Of a stretch of DNA of 64,000 nt, positions 24,562 to 33,090 are shown piece by piece. Location of the stretch: the NCBI RefSeq assembly GCF_003946345.1, contig NZ_RHNY01000004.1, positions 119,113 through 183,112 of the forward strand, in the 5' to 3' direction. Within the stretch, counting starts at the first letter, position 1. Each line of letters begins with the position of its first letter. Below the pieces are notes generated by a model. It was not told the origin of the DNA, made no database searches, and saw only the letters and a list, made by a program, of their open reading frames with translations. The position numbers and the translations under genes are program-made. The stretch is from Levilactobacillus tongjiangensis (GTDB taxonomy: Bacteria > Bacillota > Bacilli > Lactobacillales > Lactobacillaceae).

Positions 24562-25011
24562 ATGAGTCATCCACGGAAACATATAAGCACCATCGAAAAA
24601 GATGCTCTTGAACTGGTCAACAGTAACGTTAGCTCCTCTCAAATTGCCGGTGATACTGACATACCATTAGCGGTAATCACGGAGCTTAGGGATGGTAACC
24701 TGCTATTAGGAGATACTGCAGTTAAGCAAGTTGCTGTTATGAGTAGTTATTGGGCAAGTTTAAAATTACATTTCGAAATGGTGATGAACGACTTTCCAGA
24801 AGAAGATTCGCTCGAAAATTTAGAATCTGAGTTTAACCATATTTTTCAACAAATTACAGCTGATTTACATGACAAGGCAATTAGCCCTGAGTCAGAACAC
24901 GGTGACCTGGCGATGTACAAGATTTTCGTGCAAATGGTGCAAGAATATCAAAATGAACCAGCAGGGATTAGCAAATTGCTCTTAATTTACGCACAAAATA
25001 CGGCTAAGTAA
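24562..25011 (+). CDS. Hypothetical protein with HTH-like start
   Basis: The 149-residue acidic soluble protein is not recognised. Residues 10-40 (E-K-D-A-L-E-L-V-N-S-N-V-S-S-S-Q-I-A-G-D-T-D-I-P) have the spacing of a helix-turn-helix as in small Xre-like proteins. The rest is predicted helical and acidic. The start at 24562 follows GCAGGAGGTC at eight bases. The longer frame from 24520 overlaps the preceding terminator and is rejected. It may be a small regulator but has no obvious partner gene. Confidence 0.55.
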   Translation: MSHPRKHISTIEKDALELVNSNVSSSQIAGDTDIPLAVITELRDGNLLLGDTAVKQVAVMSSYWASLKLHFEMVMNDFPEEDSLENLESEFNHIFQQITADLHDKAISPESEHGDLAMYKIFVQMVQEYQNEPAGISKLLLIYAQNTAK

Positions 25012-25012
25012 A

Positions 25013-25045
25013 AAGCCATAATCAGATGTTGTGATTATGGCCTTA
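25013..25045. terminator. Bidirectional terminator
   Basis: AAGCCATAATCA and TGATTATGGCCTT form the stem between convergent genes. Confidence 0.8.
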
Positions 25046-25049
25046 AAAG

Positions 25050-25574
25050 TTAATCTAAATTCAGTTCATAGGCTAGGCGTTTACCGTCTGGTGTCGGGTT
25101 CACGTAAATAATGCCTCGGTACTGGTAGCCAAATGTCCCCACGATGTGCTGCATCCGCTGATTCTGTTCGTGCGTGTCGATTCGTAGATGACGGACACCT
25201 TGCTGATAAGCTTGGGAAATTAGGTTTGAGAAGAAATAATCACTCAAGCGCTCACCCCGGAAGTCTGCAGAGAGGGCAATCCGGTGGAACGTGGCGTAGG
25301 GGTGTTGGGTGTCGACCCAGTTACCAGCTTGAATTTCCTGGTAAGTGGGTTCTTCCCCAACAATCAGGGTGGCTGTGCCAGCGAGTTGACCATTAACGAT
25401 CAAGACCCAACAGTGGTGCTGGGCAATGTCTTCGGTCAGCGTGGCTCGGTTGGGGTGACCATCCTGCCATTGACTGCTACCGTCGGATTTTAACAAGGCT
25501 TTGGCTTGGTCGATGATGGTCATAATTTGGTCGAGGTCAGCTGGTTGGGCTGAACGCATGTAGATGTTGGACAT
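25050..25574 (-). CDS. GNAT-family N-acetyltransferase
   Basis: The 174-residue protein has the GNAT order: N-terminal strand (Y-M-R-S-A-Q-P-A-D-L-D-Q-I), the central strands with W-V-L-I-V-N-G-Q-L-A-G-T-A, and the acetyl-CoA loop region H-R-I-A-L-S-A-D-F-R-G-E-R-L-S-D-Y-F. Here the usual R-x-x-G-x-G/A is R-G-E-R-L-S, a known variation. The ending is H-E-Q-N-Q-R-M-Q-H-I-V-G-T-F-G-Y. Substrate cannot be read. It lies downstream of the MarR gene by six bases and may share its transcript, so MarR may regulate it too. Confidence 0.85.
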   Translation of the reverse strand: MSNIYMRSAQPADLDQIMTIIDQAKALLKSDGSSQWQDGHPNRATLTEDIAQHHCWVLIVNGQLAGTATLIVGEEPTYQEIQAGNWVDTQHPYATFHRIALSADFRGERLSDYFFSNLISQAYQQGVRHLRIDTHEQNQRMQHIVGTFGYQYRGIIYVNPTPDGKRLAYELNLD

Positions 25575-25580
25575 GGGGAA

Positions 25581-26015
25581 TCACTCCTTGATTTTAGTGA
25601 CGTGTTCTTCAATGAATTGCATGGCTGAGATAACCTGCTTCGTTTCACTGCCAGTGAGGTTGGTGAAGAGGCTTCGTACTTGATCGTCCGACCGTTGGTT
25701 AATGATGGCCAGTTGCTCATTCCCAGCGTCAGTCAGTGATAGGATTTTTGAACGCTTATCCAATTCGGCTGGTGTTTGGGCGAGTAAGCCGCGTTCCTCC
25801 AGCCGCTTAAGGATTCGACTGAGATAGCCCTTATCGACTCGTAGAACCTGAACAAGCTGATTGGCAGTGTTGTACCCATTTTCAGCGATTTCGAGCAGTA
25901 AACGAGCTTCTAGGAGGGTTAACGTCGTTTGTAGGTGGTACTTGTCGGTTAGACGGAAGATTCGCGTATAGAAACGGTCAAATTCCCGAATATGATGAAT
26001 GTCTTGACTATTCAT
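25581..26015 (-). CDS. MarR-family transcriptional regulator
   Basis: The 144-residue protein has the MarR winged helix at about 30-95 (L-T-L-L-E-A-R-L-L-L-E-I-A, recognition helix T-A-N-Q-L-V-Q-V-L-R-V-D-K-G-Y-L-S-R-I-L-K-R-L-E, wing). The D-K-G-Y-L-S-R form is typical of MarR proteins encoded with GNAT acetyltransferases. The ATG at 26015 follows AAGGAG; the longer frame lacks a ribosome site and overlaps the operator. It faces a DHA2 transporter gene across a 17-bp perfect inverted repeat, the expected binding site. Confidence 0.9.
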   Translation of the reverse strand: MNSQDIHHIREFDRFYTRIFRLTDKYHLQTTLTLLEARLLLEIAENGYNTANQLVQVLRVDKGYLSRILKRLEERGLLAQTPAELDKRSKILSLTDAGNEQLAIINQRSDDQVRSLFTNLTGSETKQVISAMQFIEEHVTKIKE

Positions 26016-26032
26016 GGCGGTTCTCCTTATGT

Positions 26033-26086
26033 AGTTGACAAAAGCAACTAAGTTCATTATGCTTATTAAAGTTGCTTTTGTCAACT
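26033..26086. promoter_or_regulatory. MarR operator, long inverted repeat
   Basis: AGTTGACAAAAGCAACT (26033-26049) and AGTTGCTTTTGTCAACT (26070-26086) are perfect 17-bp inverted copies between divergent genes. Each arm is itself close to a MarR box. Confidence 0.75.
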
Positions 26087-26114
26087 TAATCTAATTGAAA
26101 GTAGTTTAGCATAA

Positions 26115-27488
26115 ATGACTAAAAATCGCTTCTCTTTTATCCTGATTATGGTCGGGGCATTCTTAAGTATTCTGAATCAAACCTTGATGACGACCGCCTT
26201 ACCGTCCGTCATGCGGGCTTTTTCAATCACGACCGCACAGGGCCAATGGTTAAACAACGGGTATCTGCTGGTCAATGCGCTGATGATTCCGACGACAGCT
26301 TATCTGATCAAACGGTTCACGACACGGCAATTGTACATGACCGCGGCGGGATTATTTATGGTAGGAACCTTAATTGGGGCGATTGCACCACTCTATCCCA
26401 TCCTAATTGTGGGGCGGATGGTTCAAGCTTTGGGGGCCGGCATCCTGATCCCCCTGGTCAACGTGGTCGTCATGACCTCGACTCGCCCGAGCGAACGGGG
26501 CGAAGCGATGGGAATTGTGGGATTAGCCTTGAACTTGGCTCCCGTTATGGGGCCGACAGTTTCCGGGGTGATTTTGATGCACCTGTCCTGGCGTTATCTG
26601 TTTTGGCTGACCCTACCGTTGATGCTGGTGGATATTTTGTTTGCCGTCAAGTTTATTGATAACGTGGGTGAGTTACATAAAGAAAAACTGAATTTAGAGG
26701 GATTGATTTTGTCGGCACTGGGGTTGACGGCAGCCCTGTAAAGTTTTTCCAATATTGGTGAAGCGCCGTTCATTTCAATGAAGGGTATCGTCCCACTAGT
26801 CATTGGGATTATCTTGTTAGCAGGCTTTGTAAAGTGTCAGTGGGGCGTTCCACACCCATTGCTCAATCTACGGGTCTTTAAGTACAAGCAATTCAACCTG
26901 CCACTGATTATTAACATGTTGTTGATGGTGACGATGTACGGAAATTCCGTCATTATTCCAATTTTGGTGCAAAACGTCTTTCATCAGAGTGCCTTTGTAT
27001 CGGGGCTAACGCTAACGCCCGGGGCCATTTTGACGACGTTCATTTCACCACTGAGTGGCCATTTTTATGATAAATATGATTTCCGAAAAATGGTGATCAT
27101 TGGGCTCAGCATTGATATTGTTGGGTCGCTGTTATTGAGCTCGACGGGGAGTGGGTCGTCCATTATGTTTGTCGTTGTGGGGCAAACGATTCGGCAGTTG
27201 GGGCTGGTACTAGTTTTGATTCCAATTCAGACCCACGCCTGGTCCATGCTGCCGGCTCACGCGATTCCGGATGGGGTGGCCGTTTACAACACGATGCGGC
27301 AAGTAGCGGCGTCGTTTGGGACAGCCCTGTTGGTGGCAATTATTAGTTTGACGGCCAATAGTCACATTAATTTTCATATGAACAGCCAGTTGGTGGGAAT
27401 TAAAATTAGCTACACATTGTCTTCGCTGATGCTGGTTATCTGTATCATTCTGGCCTGGCGGTTAGAGAAGAATCGCACGCTGGATTAA
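26115..27488 (+). pseudogene. DHA2-family drug transporter broken by an in-frame TAA
   Basis: Two stretches in the same frame (26115-26741 and 26778-27488) together give one MFS exporter of 457 codons. Features are L-N-Q-T-L-M-T-T-A-L-P (helix 1), the G-x-x-x-D/N-R/P motif C N-L-A-P-V-M-G-P-T-V-S-G in helix 5, and later helices. The stop TAA at 26739-26741 falls after A-A-L, and the frame reads on as S-F-S-N-I-G-E-A-P-F without any other damage. A single base change (TTA or CAA to TAA) explains it. The protein would stop after about six helices. It faces the MarR gene, whose natural target this was. Confidence 0.85.
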
Positions 27489-27493
27489 ATCTA

Positions 27494-27533
27494 AAAGGTG
27501 GTCACCGAGTTTAAGCGGTGGCCACCTTTTTTG
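27494..27533. terminator. Bidirectional terminator
   Basis: AAAAGGTGGTCACCG pairs with CGGTGGCCACCTTTTTT. Confidence 0.85.
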
Positions 27534-27545
27534 CGTTTGCGGGTG

Positions 27546-28262
27546 TCAGAAGAATAAGTAGTAGATGCCACTCAGGCCGATGAATCCGTAAATCCACCGT
27601 TTAATGGTGTCGGGATTCAGCCGAGTGAGTAAGTGGGAGGCAATAATCGTCCCAATGGTTGCAGCGACCATTCCCACCAGGATGTAGGGGATGTCTGGCT
27701 TGACCAAAATACCGTTCGCAACCCGAATACTGGTGATGTAGAAAGTATCGATCAGAAAAAAGGTTTGAATGCTTGCGATGTATTCGGGCATTGATTTGGA
27801 CAAGGATAGAAAGTACAAAGCCATGAGGGGACCACCAATGCCGAAGAGGCCGTTGAAAAATCCTGAGACAATCATGAAACAACCGGCGATGTACCACGGG
27901 TAACGTTGGTTGCCCGCTCCCGGTGCAAGGGTAAAGTAGAGGCATAACGCCACTAATAAGCCGCCTAACAGCATGCGCAGGAGGTGGGCATCTAAGACGT
28001 GTCCCAGATGGACGGACCAAGTGGCAACCATTGCGTAGATGATAAAGGGAATAATGATTCGTTTGAAATGTAGATGTTGGCGGTACCGAAAGGCCAGGGT
28101 GAGCACGCTAGCCAACATAATGACGCCACCAACTCCGGCTGCTTGGGCCATGGGGAGAATTGATGGGAAGAAAATCATCATGATAATGACAGCACCGAAG
28201 CCCGTCAGTCCTTGAACCAATCCCGCCAATAAGGCTGGAAGAATAATGAAAAACCAGGTCAC
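27546..28262 (-). CDS. TauE/SafE-family membrane exporter
   Basis: The 238-residue membrane protein has about eight hydrophobic segments. It shows the family repeats G-L-V-Q-G-L-T-G-F-G (about 15-24) in the first half and G-F-F-N-G-L-F-G-I-G-G-P (about 138-149) in the second, the pseudo-twofold motif of sulfite/sulfoacetate-type exporters. GTG 28262 is chosen because AAGGAGGG lies seven bases before it. The longer frame to 28325 is not preceded by a ribosome site. Members move sulfur or organic anions out of the cell. The actual cargo is unknown. Confidence 0.85.
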   Translation of the reverse strand: MTWFFIILPALLAGLVQGLTGFGAVIIMMIFFPSILPMAQAAGVGGVIMLASVLTLAFRYRQHLHFKRIIIPFIIYAMVATWSVHLGHVLDAHLLRMLLGGLLVALCLYFTLAPGAGNQRYPWYIAGCFMIVSGFFNGLFGIGGPLMALYFLSLSKSMPEYIASIQTFFLIDTFYITSIRVANGILVKPDIPYILVGMVAATIGTIIASHLLTRLNPDTIKRWIYGFIGLSGIYYLFF

Positions 28263-28334
28263 CGAGTGTCCCTCCTTAATAAGAAATCTCCCATCTAGTT
28301 TGGGTGAAGTGGGGCAGGTTGTCAACGGGGGAAA

Positions 28335-28437
28335 ACTGCCAGATGGACTAATTGCCCGTTATTCCAGTTGTCTCACGTTTCAACGATCTACGTTCGGAGC
28401 ACCAAAAAGGTCTGAGACTTTTGTCCCAAACCCATCT
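28335..28437 (-). repeat. Family-2 intergenic repeat, partial
   Basis: On the minus strand: TTTGGGACAAAAGTCTCAGA hairpin, TGCTCCGAACGTAGAT, GTTGAAACGTGAGACAACTGG. The second hairpin and GTTAATGCTC end are missing. Confidence 0.7.
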
Positions 28438-28484
28438 TATCGTCAATTATAGCTTGTTAAAACGTGTATTAGAAGGCACATTGC

Positions 28485-28952
28485 CTAATCTTCCTTCACA
28501 ATGTCGATCCACTTTAAGGGTTGGGCGTACTTCTCCATCTCGTCGACGGTCAGTTTCACCACGGCATCTGGGATACCGGCGGCTGGGTAGACCACGTCTT
28601 CATCCTTTAAGCTAACGTCGAAGTAGACCCCCACTCCGGGTTTTAAGCCAAACGGGCAGACGCCACCGGCGGGATGGCCAATTAGGTCTTCCAGTTCATC
28701 AAAAGGAACCATATGGGCCTTTTGGTGGAATTCAGCCTTGAACTTCGGGTTGGCAATCTTGGCAGTTCCCTTGACCACGATAACAATGGGACCTTCCTTA
28801 AGCTTTAAAGCCAACGTTTTTGCGATTTGGTCGGGCCGGACGCCCAGGGTAGCGGCGGCATCGGCCACGGTTGCGGTCGACTGGTCAAACTCGGTGATCC
28901 GATCGGTTAAGTTTAGTTGTTCAAAAAAGGTCGTGACAGTTTCTAAAGACAT
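28485..28952 (-). CDS. ybaK: YbaK/EbsC-type aminoacyl-tRNA deacylase
   Basis: The 155-residue protein fits the YbaK/EbsC family that clears misacylated tRNA (typically Cys-tRNA(Pro)) in trans. It shows the central strand pattern I-A-K-T-L-A-L-K (about 42-49), the catalytic-site lysine region V-V-K-G-T-A-K-I, and G-H-P-A-G-G-V-C-P-F-G-L, the invariant G-x-x-P-G block of the pocket. GGGAGGGATTCAGC precedes the ATG. A truncated relative lies at 5008. Single gene. Confidence 0.9.
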   Translation of the reverse strand: MSLETVTTFFEQLNLTDRITEFDQSTATVADAAATLGVRPDQIAKTLALKLKEGPIVIVVKGTAKIANPKFKAEFHQKAHMVPFDELEDLIGHPAGGVCPFGLKPGVGVYFDVSLKDEDVVYPAAGIPDAVVKLTVDEMEKYAQPLKWIDIVKED

Positions 28953-29173
28953 GCTGAATCCCTCCCATTAATAGATAGGTCGCTGGACAGATATGTGGTT
29001 GGGTTCATTATGCAATAGATTGGCCGATAAAGGAACCCGTCAAGGGAAAAATTAGCAAAGTGGGCAACCGATTTCACAAAAATAGTTTGGAAATCTTTCA
29101 AAGGTGAAACCGCGGCACGATAGCTTTATAAACAAGGGATGAGACCGTTTTCTTTTTTGTCAGCTTTGAACCA

Positions 29174-29224
29174 TTGTTTTGTGACGCAGAATGAATTATA
29201 GTTAAATTGTGAAGTGATTCTCAA
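29174..29224 (+). promoter_or_regulatory. Promoter with Rex-like operator
   Basis: TTGTTT (29174-29179), a 17-base spacer and TATAGT (29197-29202). The site TTGTGAAGTGATTCTCAA (29207-29224) covers the start point and matches the Rex consensus TTGTGAANNNNTTCACAA with one mismatch. Rex would tie expression of the transhydrogenase genes to the NADH/NAD+ ratio. Confidence 0.65.
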
Positions 29225-29242
29225 AAAAGGGAGATGGATTGA

Positions 29243-30457
29243 ATGCCAATTACCATTTCGGTTTTAAAGGAAGCACCCAATGAAAATCGGGTTGCATTAT
29301 CACCGACGGTTGTTAGCAAACTCGTTAAAAGTGACTACCAGGTCTTAGTTGAAAAAGACGCTGGGAGTCGTGCCTTTTATCAGGATGCTGCTTATACAGA
29401 TGCCGGTGCCAAAGTGGTTGACCAAGCAACGGCAATTAAAGGGGCCACAATTATTGCGGCGGTCAACCAACCATCTAGTGAGGTTGTCGATCAGATGAGT
29501 GAAGGTCAGAGCCTGATTGGGCTGCTGGCACCACTTACTGACACTGATTTCGTTAAGAAGTTAGCTGCTAAGAAGATCAACGCCTTGTCATTTGAACTCT
29601 TGCCACGGACCGTGTCACGGGCCCAAACGATGGATGTTTTGAGTTCTCAGTCCAGTGTTGCTGGTTACAAGGCCGCGTTGATGGCCGCTGATCATTTTTC
29701 TCGGTATTTCCCAATGATGATCACCGCTGCCGGCACTGCCAAGCCAGCTAAAGTCTTGGTCCTGGGGACCGGGGTTGCTGGGTTGCAAGCAATTGGAACC
29801 GCTAACCGGTTAGGCGCCATGGTGTCTGGTTATGATATTCGGCCAGCCTCACGTGGTGAAGTTGAGTCCTTAGGAGCAACCTTCCTGACGACGTCGGTTT
29901 CAGGTTCTGGTGAAGGCGGTTACGCCCGGGCCTTAACACCTGAAGAAACGGCACAACAACAAGAAGAATTAGCTGGGTTCATCGCGCAAAACGATGTGAT
30001 TATTACTACTGCCCAGGTTCCTGGACGCCGGCCACCAGTTCTGGTTACTCAGAAGTCCGTGGACGAAGCTAAGCCTGGGACCTTGTTCATTGACTTAGCT
30101 GCTAGTGACTTGGGTGGTAACGTCGCTGGTTCCAAGCCAGCCGAAACGGTTACTACTGCCAATGGTGCCCAAATCGTTGGTGCTGGGGACATGGCTAGTC
30201 AGTTACCAGCTTCAGCTTCTGATATGTTTGCTAAGAACGTCCAAGCTGTGATCACGGATATCACTGAAGATGGTAAGTTAGTCTTTGATATTGATGATGA
30301 CGTGGTTGGTGAATTACTGGCTACTTATCAAGGTGAAATTATTAGCAATCGTTTACGTTCTGCCATGGAATTGCCAGAACGTAAGCCAGCTGCTCAAGCG
30401 CAAGACGATACTCAGACGCCGGATGAAGCAAAAGACGACGCAAAAGGAGTTGATTAG
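29243..30457 (+). CDS. pntA: NAD(P) transhydrogenase subunit alpha, part 1 (dI)
   Basis: The 404-residue cytosolic subunit binds NAD(H). It has the AlaDH/PNT N-terminal domain (E-A-P-N-E-N-R-V-A-L-S-P, residues 9-20), the T-M-D-V-L-S-S-Q-S-S-V-A-G-Y-K-A-A segment, and the Rossmann motif V-L-V-L-G-T-G-V-A-G-L-Q-A (170-182). It contributes domain I of the proton-translocating enzyme that transfers hydride between NADH and NADP+. The C-terminal tail is acidic and low-complexity (A-Q-A-Q-D-D-T-Q-T-P-D-E-A). The next gene starts three bases after the stop. The three-gene split is normal for bacterial PntA1-PntA2-PntB. Confidence 0.95.
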   Translation: MPITISVLKEAPNENRVALSPTVVSKLVKSDYQVLVEKDAGSRAFYQDAAYTDAGAKVVDQATAIKGATIIAAVNQPSSEVVDQMSEGQSLIGLLAPLTDTDFVKKLAAKKINALSFELLPRTVSRAQTMDVLSSQSSVAGYKAALMAADHFSRYFPMMITAAGTAKPAKVLVLGTGVAGLQAIGTANRLGAMVSGYDIRPASRGEVESLGATFLTTSVSGSGEGGYARALTPEETAQQQEELAGFIAQNDVIITTAQVPGRRPPVLVTQKSVDEAKPGTLFIDLAASDLGGNVAGSKPAETVTTANGAQIVGAGDMASQLPASASDMFAKNVQAVITDITEDGKLVFDIDDDVVGELLATYQGEIISNRLRSAMELPERKPAAQAQDDTQTPDEAKDDAKGVD

Positions 30458-30459
30458 GC

Positions 30460-30780
30460 ATGAGCGAAGAACTATTTACAAATTTAGCTATTTTTGTGCT
30501 TAGCCTATTGGTTGGGTTTGAAGTTATGAGTAAGATTCCTGCAACGTTGCAGACGCCAATGATGTCTGGTGCTAACGCCATTCATGGTGTCGTTATCGTT
30601 GGGGCCTTCGTCATTGCGGCGGAAGCCAATAGCACGTTGTTTTACATCTTAGCCTTTTTCGGAGCATTCTTTGCCGCCGTCAACGTGGCTGGTGGTTACA
30701 CCGTTACGGACCGAATGCTAGGAATGTTCGACCGGAAGCCTAAACCAGGCAATAATGCAGGGGAGGGTGATCAGAAATGA
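30460..30780 (+). CDS. pntAB: NAD(P) transhydrogenase subunit alpha, part 2 (membrane)
   Basis: The 106-residue membrane subunit has three helices (about 8-25, 40-58, 62-85) and the conserved loop T-P-M-M-S-G-A-N-A-I-H-G-V-V (30-43). It forms part of domain II, the proton channel, together with the N-terminal helices of PntB. It starts three bases after pntA and overlaps pntB by four bases (ATGA). The short size is typical where the alpha subunit is split. Confidence 0.95.
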   Translation: MSEELFTNLAIFVLSLLVGFEVMSKIPATLQTPMMSGANAIHGVVIVGAFVIAAEANSTLFYILAFFGAFFAAVNVAGGYTVTDRMLGMFDRKPKPGNNAGEGDQK

Positions 30781-32192
30781 GTATTTTACAAACGTGTTCA
30801 TCATTGGTCTACCTGGTCTCCGCGGTTTGTTATGTCATGGGTGTTCATTTGATGCGTTCGCCTAAGACGGCGCGTCAAGGGAACGGCCTGTCCGCAATTG
30901 GGATGTTAATGGCTGTGGTTACCATTGTCATTAACGTCTTAATTGAAGGCAAAATTACGACAATGGGTTGGGGCGTTCTGTTAGTCGGTGGTATCCTCGG
31001 GATTGTTTACGGGGCTGTCAAGGCACAGAAAGTGCCAATGACCGACGTCCCTCAACTGGTTAGTTTGTTTAACGCCGTTGGTGGTGGTGCCGCTGCTGTT
31101 ATCGGTATTTTCGATTACTTAATGAAGGGTGACGGCGCTAGCCTGAGCATTGCCTTCTCCTTACCAGTCCTGTTGGACGTGATTATTGGGGGCATTACCT
31201 TCTCTGGTTCACTGATTGCCACTGGGAAACTTTCCGGACACGTTTCTGGTAAGCCAATTACCTTCCCAGGTGCACGACTCTTAAATATTTTAGTAGTTAT
31301 TGCTATTTTAGGTTCAGCTGTTATGATGATTGGATTCACGACTAACGTTTGGTACGTGGTCTTGGGTCTGGCAATGAGTCTTTGCTTCGGGTTACTGATG
31401 ACCTTACCAATTGGTGGGGCCGACATGCCGGTTGTGGTGTCACTGTTGAACGCCTTCACCGGTTTAGCCGTTGCCTTTGCCGGGTTCGTTATCAACAACC
31501 AAGTCTTGATCATTGCCGGTGCCTTAGTTGGGGCTGCCGGGACGATTTTGACCTTGCAAATGGCTGAAGCCATGAACCGTTCCGTTGCCAACATCTTAGC
31601 CGGTGGCTTTGGGACTGGCGATAGTGACAGTGGTTCTGCTGGTGCCGACGTACCTGTTGACGTCAAGGAAACTTCTGCTGATGATATTGGCTTGCAACTG
31701 GCTTACGCTCAGAACGTCATGATCGTTCCTGGGTATGGGTTAGCCGCTGCGCAAGCACAACACGAAGTTGCTGAACTTGCTAAGGTTCTGACCGATAAGG
31801 GTATCAACGTCAACTATGCCATTCACCCAGTTGCTGGGCGGATGCCTGGGCACATGAACGTGCTGCTGGCCGACGTTAACGTTCCTTACGATCAAATGAA
31901 GCAGTTGGACGATGCCAACCCAATGTTTGAAAGTACTGACGTTGCCTTAGTTATCGGGGCCAACGATGTTACCAACCCATTGGCACGGGAAAGTGGTAAT
32001 GCCATCTCCGGGATGCCTATCCTGGACGTTGACAAAGCCAAGTCCGTCGTTGTTATTAAGCGTTCAATGAGTACCGGGTATGCCGGTGTTCAAAACCCAT
32101 TGTTCTCCTTGGATAACACCCAGATGTTCTTCTCAGATGCTAAGAAGGGTCTGCAAGACATTGTGGCTTCCGCAAAGCAATATCTTGAGTAA
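30777..32192 (+). CDS. pntB: NAD(P) transhydrogenase subunit beta
   Basis: The 471-residue protein has about eight to nine membrane helices in its first 270 residues (domain II). The NADP(H)-binding domain III follows, with V-P-G-Y-G-L-A-A-A-Q-A-Q (about 315-326), A-I-H-P-V-A-G-R-M-P-G-H-M-N-V-L-L-A and V-I-G-A-N-D-V-T-N-P. Its full length and intact motifs show a complete enzyme. Together the three products couple proton movement to hydride transfer, probably supplying NADPH or, in a fermenting heterofermenter, helping to balance NADPH made by the phosphoketolase route. Confidence 0.95.
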   Translation: MSILQTCSSLVYLVSAVCYVMGVHLMRSPKTARQGNGLSAIGMLMAVVTIVINVLIEGKITTMGWGVLLVGGILGIVYGAVKAQKVPMTDVPQLVSLFNAVGGGAAAVIGIFDYLMKGDGASLSIAFSLPVLLDVIIGGITFSGSLIATGKLSGHVSGKPITFPGARLLNILVVIAILGSAVMMIGFTTNVWYVVLGLAMSLCFGLLMTLPIGGADMPVVVSLLNAFTGLAVAFAGFVINNQVLIIAGALVGAAGTILTLQMAEAMNRSVANILAGGFGTGDSDSGSAGADVPVDVKETSADDIGLQLAYAQNVMIVPGYGLAAAQAQHEVAELAKVLTDKGINVNYAIHPVAGRMPGHMNVLLADVNVPYDQMKQLDDANPMFESTDVALVIGANDVTNPLARESGNAISGMPILDVDKAKSVVVIKRSMSTGYAGVQNPLFSLDNTQMFFSDAKKGLQDIVASAKQYLE

Positions 32193-32210
32193 TTAAGTCA
32201 CTTCACACGT

Positions 32211-32254
32211 AAAAACGCCGTTCACTCAGGTTCGAACTGAGTGGACGGCGTTTT
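32211..32254 (+). terminator. Terminator of pnt operon
   Basis: AACGCCGTTCACTCAG pairs with CTGAGTGGACGGCGTT, followed by TT. Confidence 0.9.
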
Positions 32255-32344
32255 AGCATGCAAATTAGTGTGTCCTGACGTCTTACTGGTCGCCAGATGT
32301 GGGGTTGGAACGGTCCGGACGCAATTTGAAGTAGTCAGTTTTTA

Positions 32345-32470
32345 GGCAACAAAAAAGCCCTCATCAATCCGAGATGAGGGCACCAGTTGATCCATAGGAT
32401 ACATCTGGAATGTACAGAGCAACTGGGCAGGCGCAAACCTGCATGACTAAGCATACGCGTTTATTTACAG
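32345..32470 (-). ncRNA. Candidate small RNA with intrinsic terminator
   Basis: On the minus strand, between two plus-strand genes, three hairpins stand in a row: GCAGG/CCTGC; CCAGTTG/CAACTGG enclosing TACAT/ATGTA; and a terminator GCCCTCATC / GATGAGGGC followed by TTTTTT. No open frame is present. No strong promoter was seen, only TTATCA and TGTAAAT near 32480-32500. I do not recognise it as 6S, SRP, tmRNA, RNase P, a T-box or a riboswitch. Confidence 0.45.
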
Positions 32471-32560
32471 AATAGCTAGCATTATTTTGATAAGTAAGGT
32501 TAATTGCCTTGCTTGATGGGCTGGGGTAGACTATGACCATCTATTAAAGGAGTGATGAGG

Positions 32561-32914
32561 ATGCAAAAGACACGGGTAATGCTGTACGTGGATAACGTTG
32601 CGACCGTGGTGAAATTTTGGCGGGAAAACTTTGAAATGACCACGGTAGCGGAATCGCCACTGCCGGATGGTTCGACCAATGTCGTACTCGCTATGCCGTT
32701 TGGGGTGGAGCTATCGTTTTTCTCAAACGAATTTATTAAGAAATATTCACCAGAGGTTCTCGGCAATCAACCATCTATCATGTTTTTCAGTGACGACTTT
32801 GAGGGGCTACATGACCGGTTAGCAGGTGCCACGCCAATTTCCGATGATAATGGCCAGCCAGCGTTTGGCTTCCCAGATCCTGAAGGTCACTACTTTGCTA
32901 TCGGCAAAGCTTAG
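32561..32914 (+). CDS. VOC-family (glyoxalase/bleomycin-resistance fold) protein
   Basis: The 117-residue protein has the single-repeat VOC pattern: M-L-Y-V-D-N-V-A-T-V-V-K-F-W (8-21), a central F-G-V-E-L-S-F-F segment, and a C-terminal F-G-F-P-D-P-E-G-H-Y-F-A-I, with Glu/His at metal-ligand positions. Such proteins dimerise to form a metal-binding pocket. Some detoxify methylglyoxal or bind drugs, many are unassigned. ATG 32561 is chosen for its spacing from AAAGGAG. GTG 32552 and ATG 32555 overlap the ribosome site. Single gene. Confidence 0.85.
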   Translation: MQKTRVMLYVDNVATVVKFWRENFEMTTVAESPLPDGSTNVVLAMPFGVELSFFSNEFIKKYSPEVLGNQPSIMFFSDDFEGLHDRLAGATPISDDNGQPAFGFPDPEGHYFAIGKA

Positions 32915-32938
32915 TCTACAATTTTGATAGTTTCGTGA

Positions 32939-32963
32939 GGACCTCCCAGAGAGGTTCTTTTAA
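32939..32963 (+). terminator. Terminator after VOC gene
   Basis: GGACCTC pairs with GAGGTTC around CCAGA, followed by TTTT. Confidence 0.7.
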
Positions 32964-33017
32964 TTTCCCGGAATTCTGTCAGATATTAAAGGGGACATCT
33001 GAGAAATAGTTAGCTTT

Positions 33018-33047
33018 TAGTTAGTTTTAGTTTACAAAAACTAACTA
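33018..33047 (+). promoter_or_regulatory. MarR-type operator
   Basis: TAGTTAGTTTT (33018-33028) and AAAACTAACTA (33037-33047) are perfect 11-bp inverted repeats about 45 bases before the MarR/ABC operon, at the position of its promoter. Confidence 0.75.
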
Positions 33048-33090
33048 TCGTGCTAATATAATTCCATTAAGAACACAGGAGGAAAGTCAA

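Noticed and set aside
32345..32470. Reading this hairpin cluster as 6S RNA, SRP RNA, T-box or tRNA
   Set aside because: The SRP GGAA apical motif, the T-box AGGGTGG motif, the 6S central bubble and a tRNA cloverleaf with CCA are all missing.
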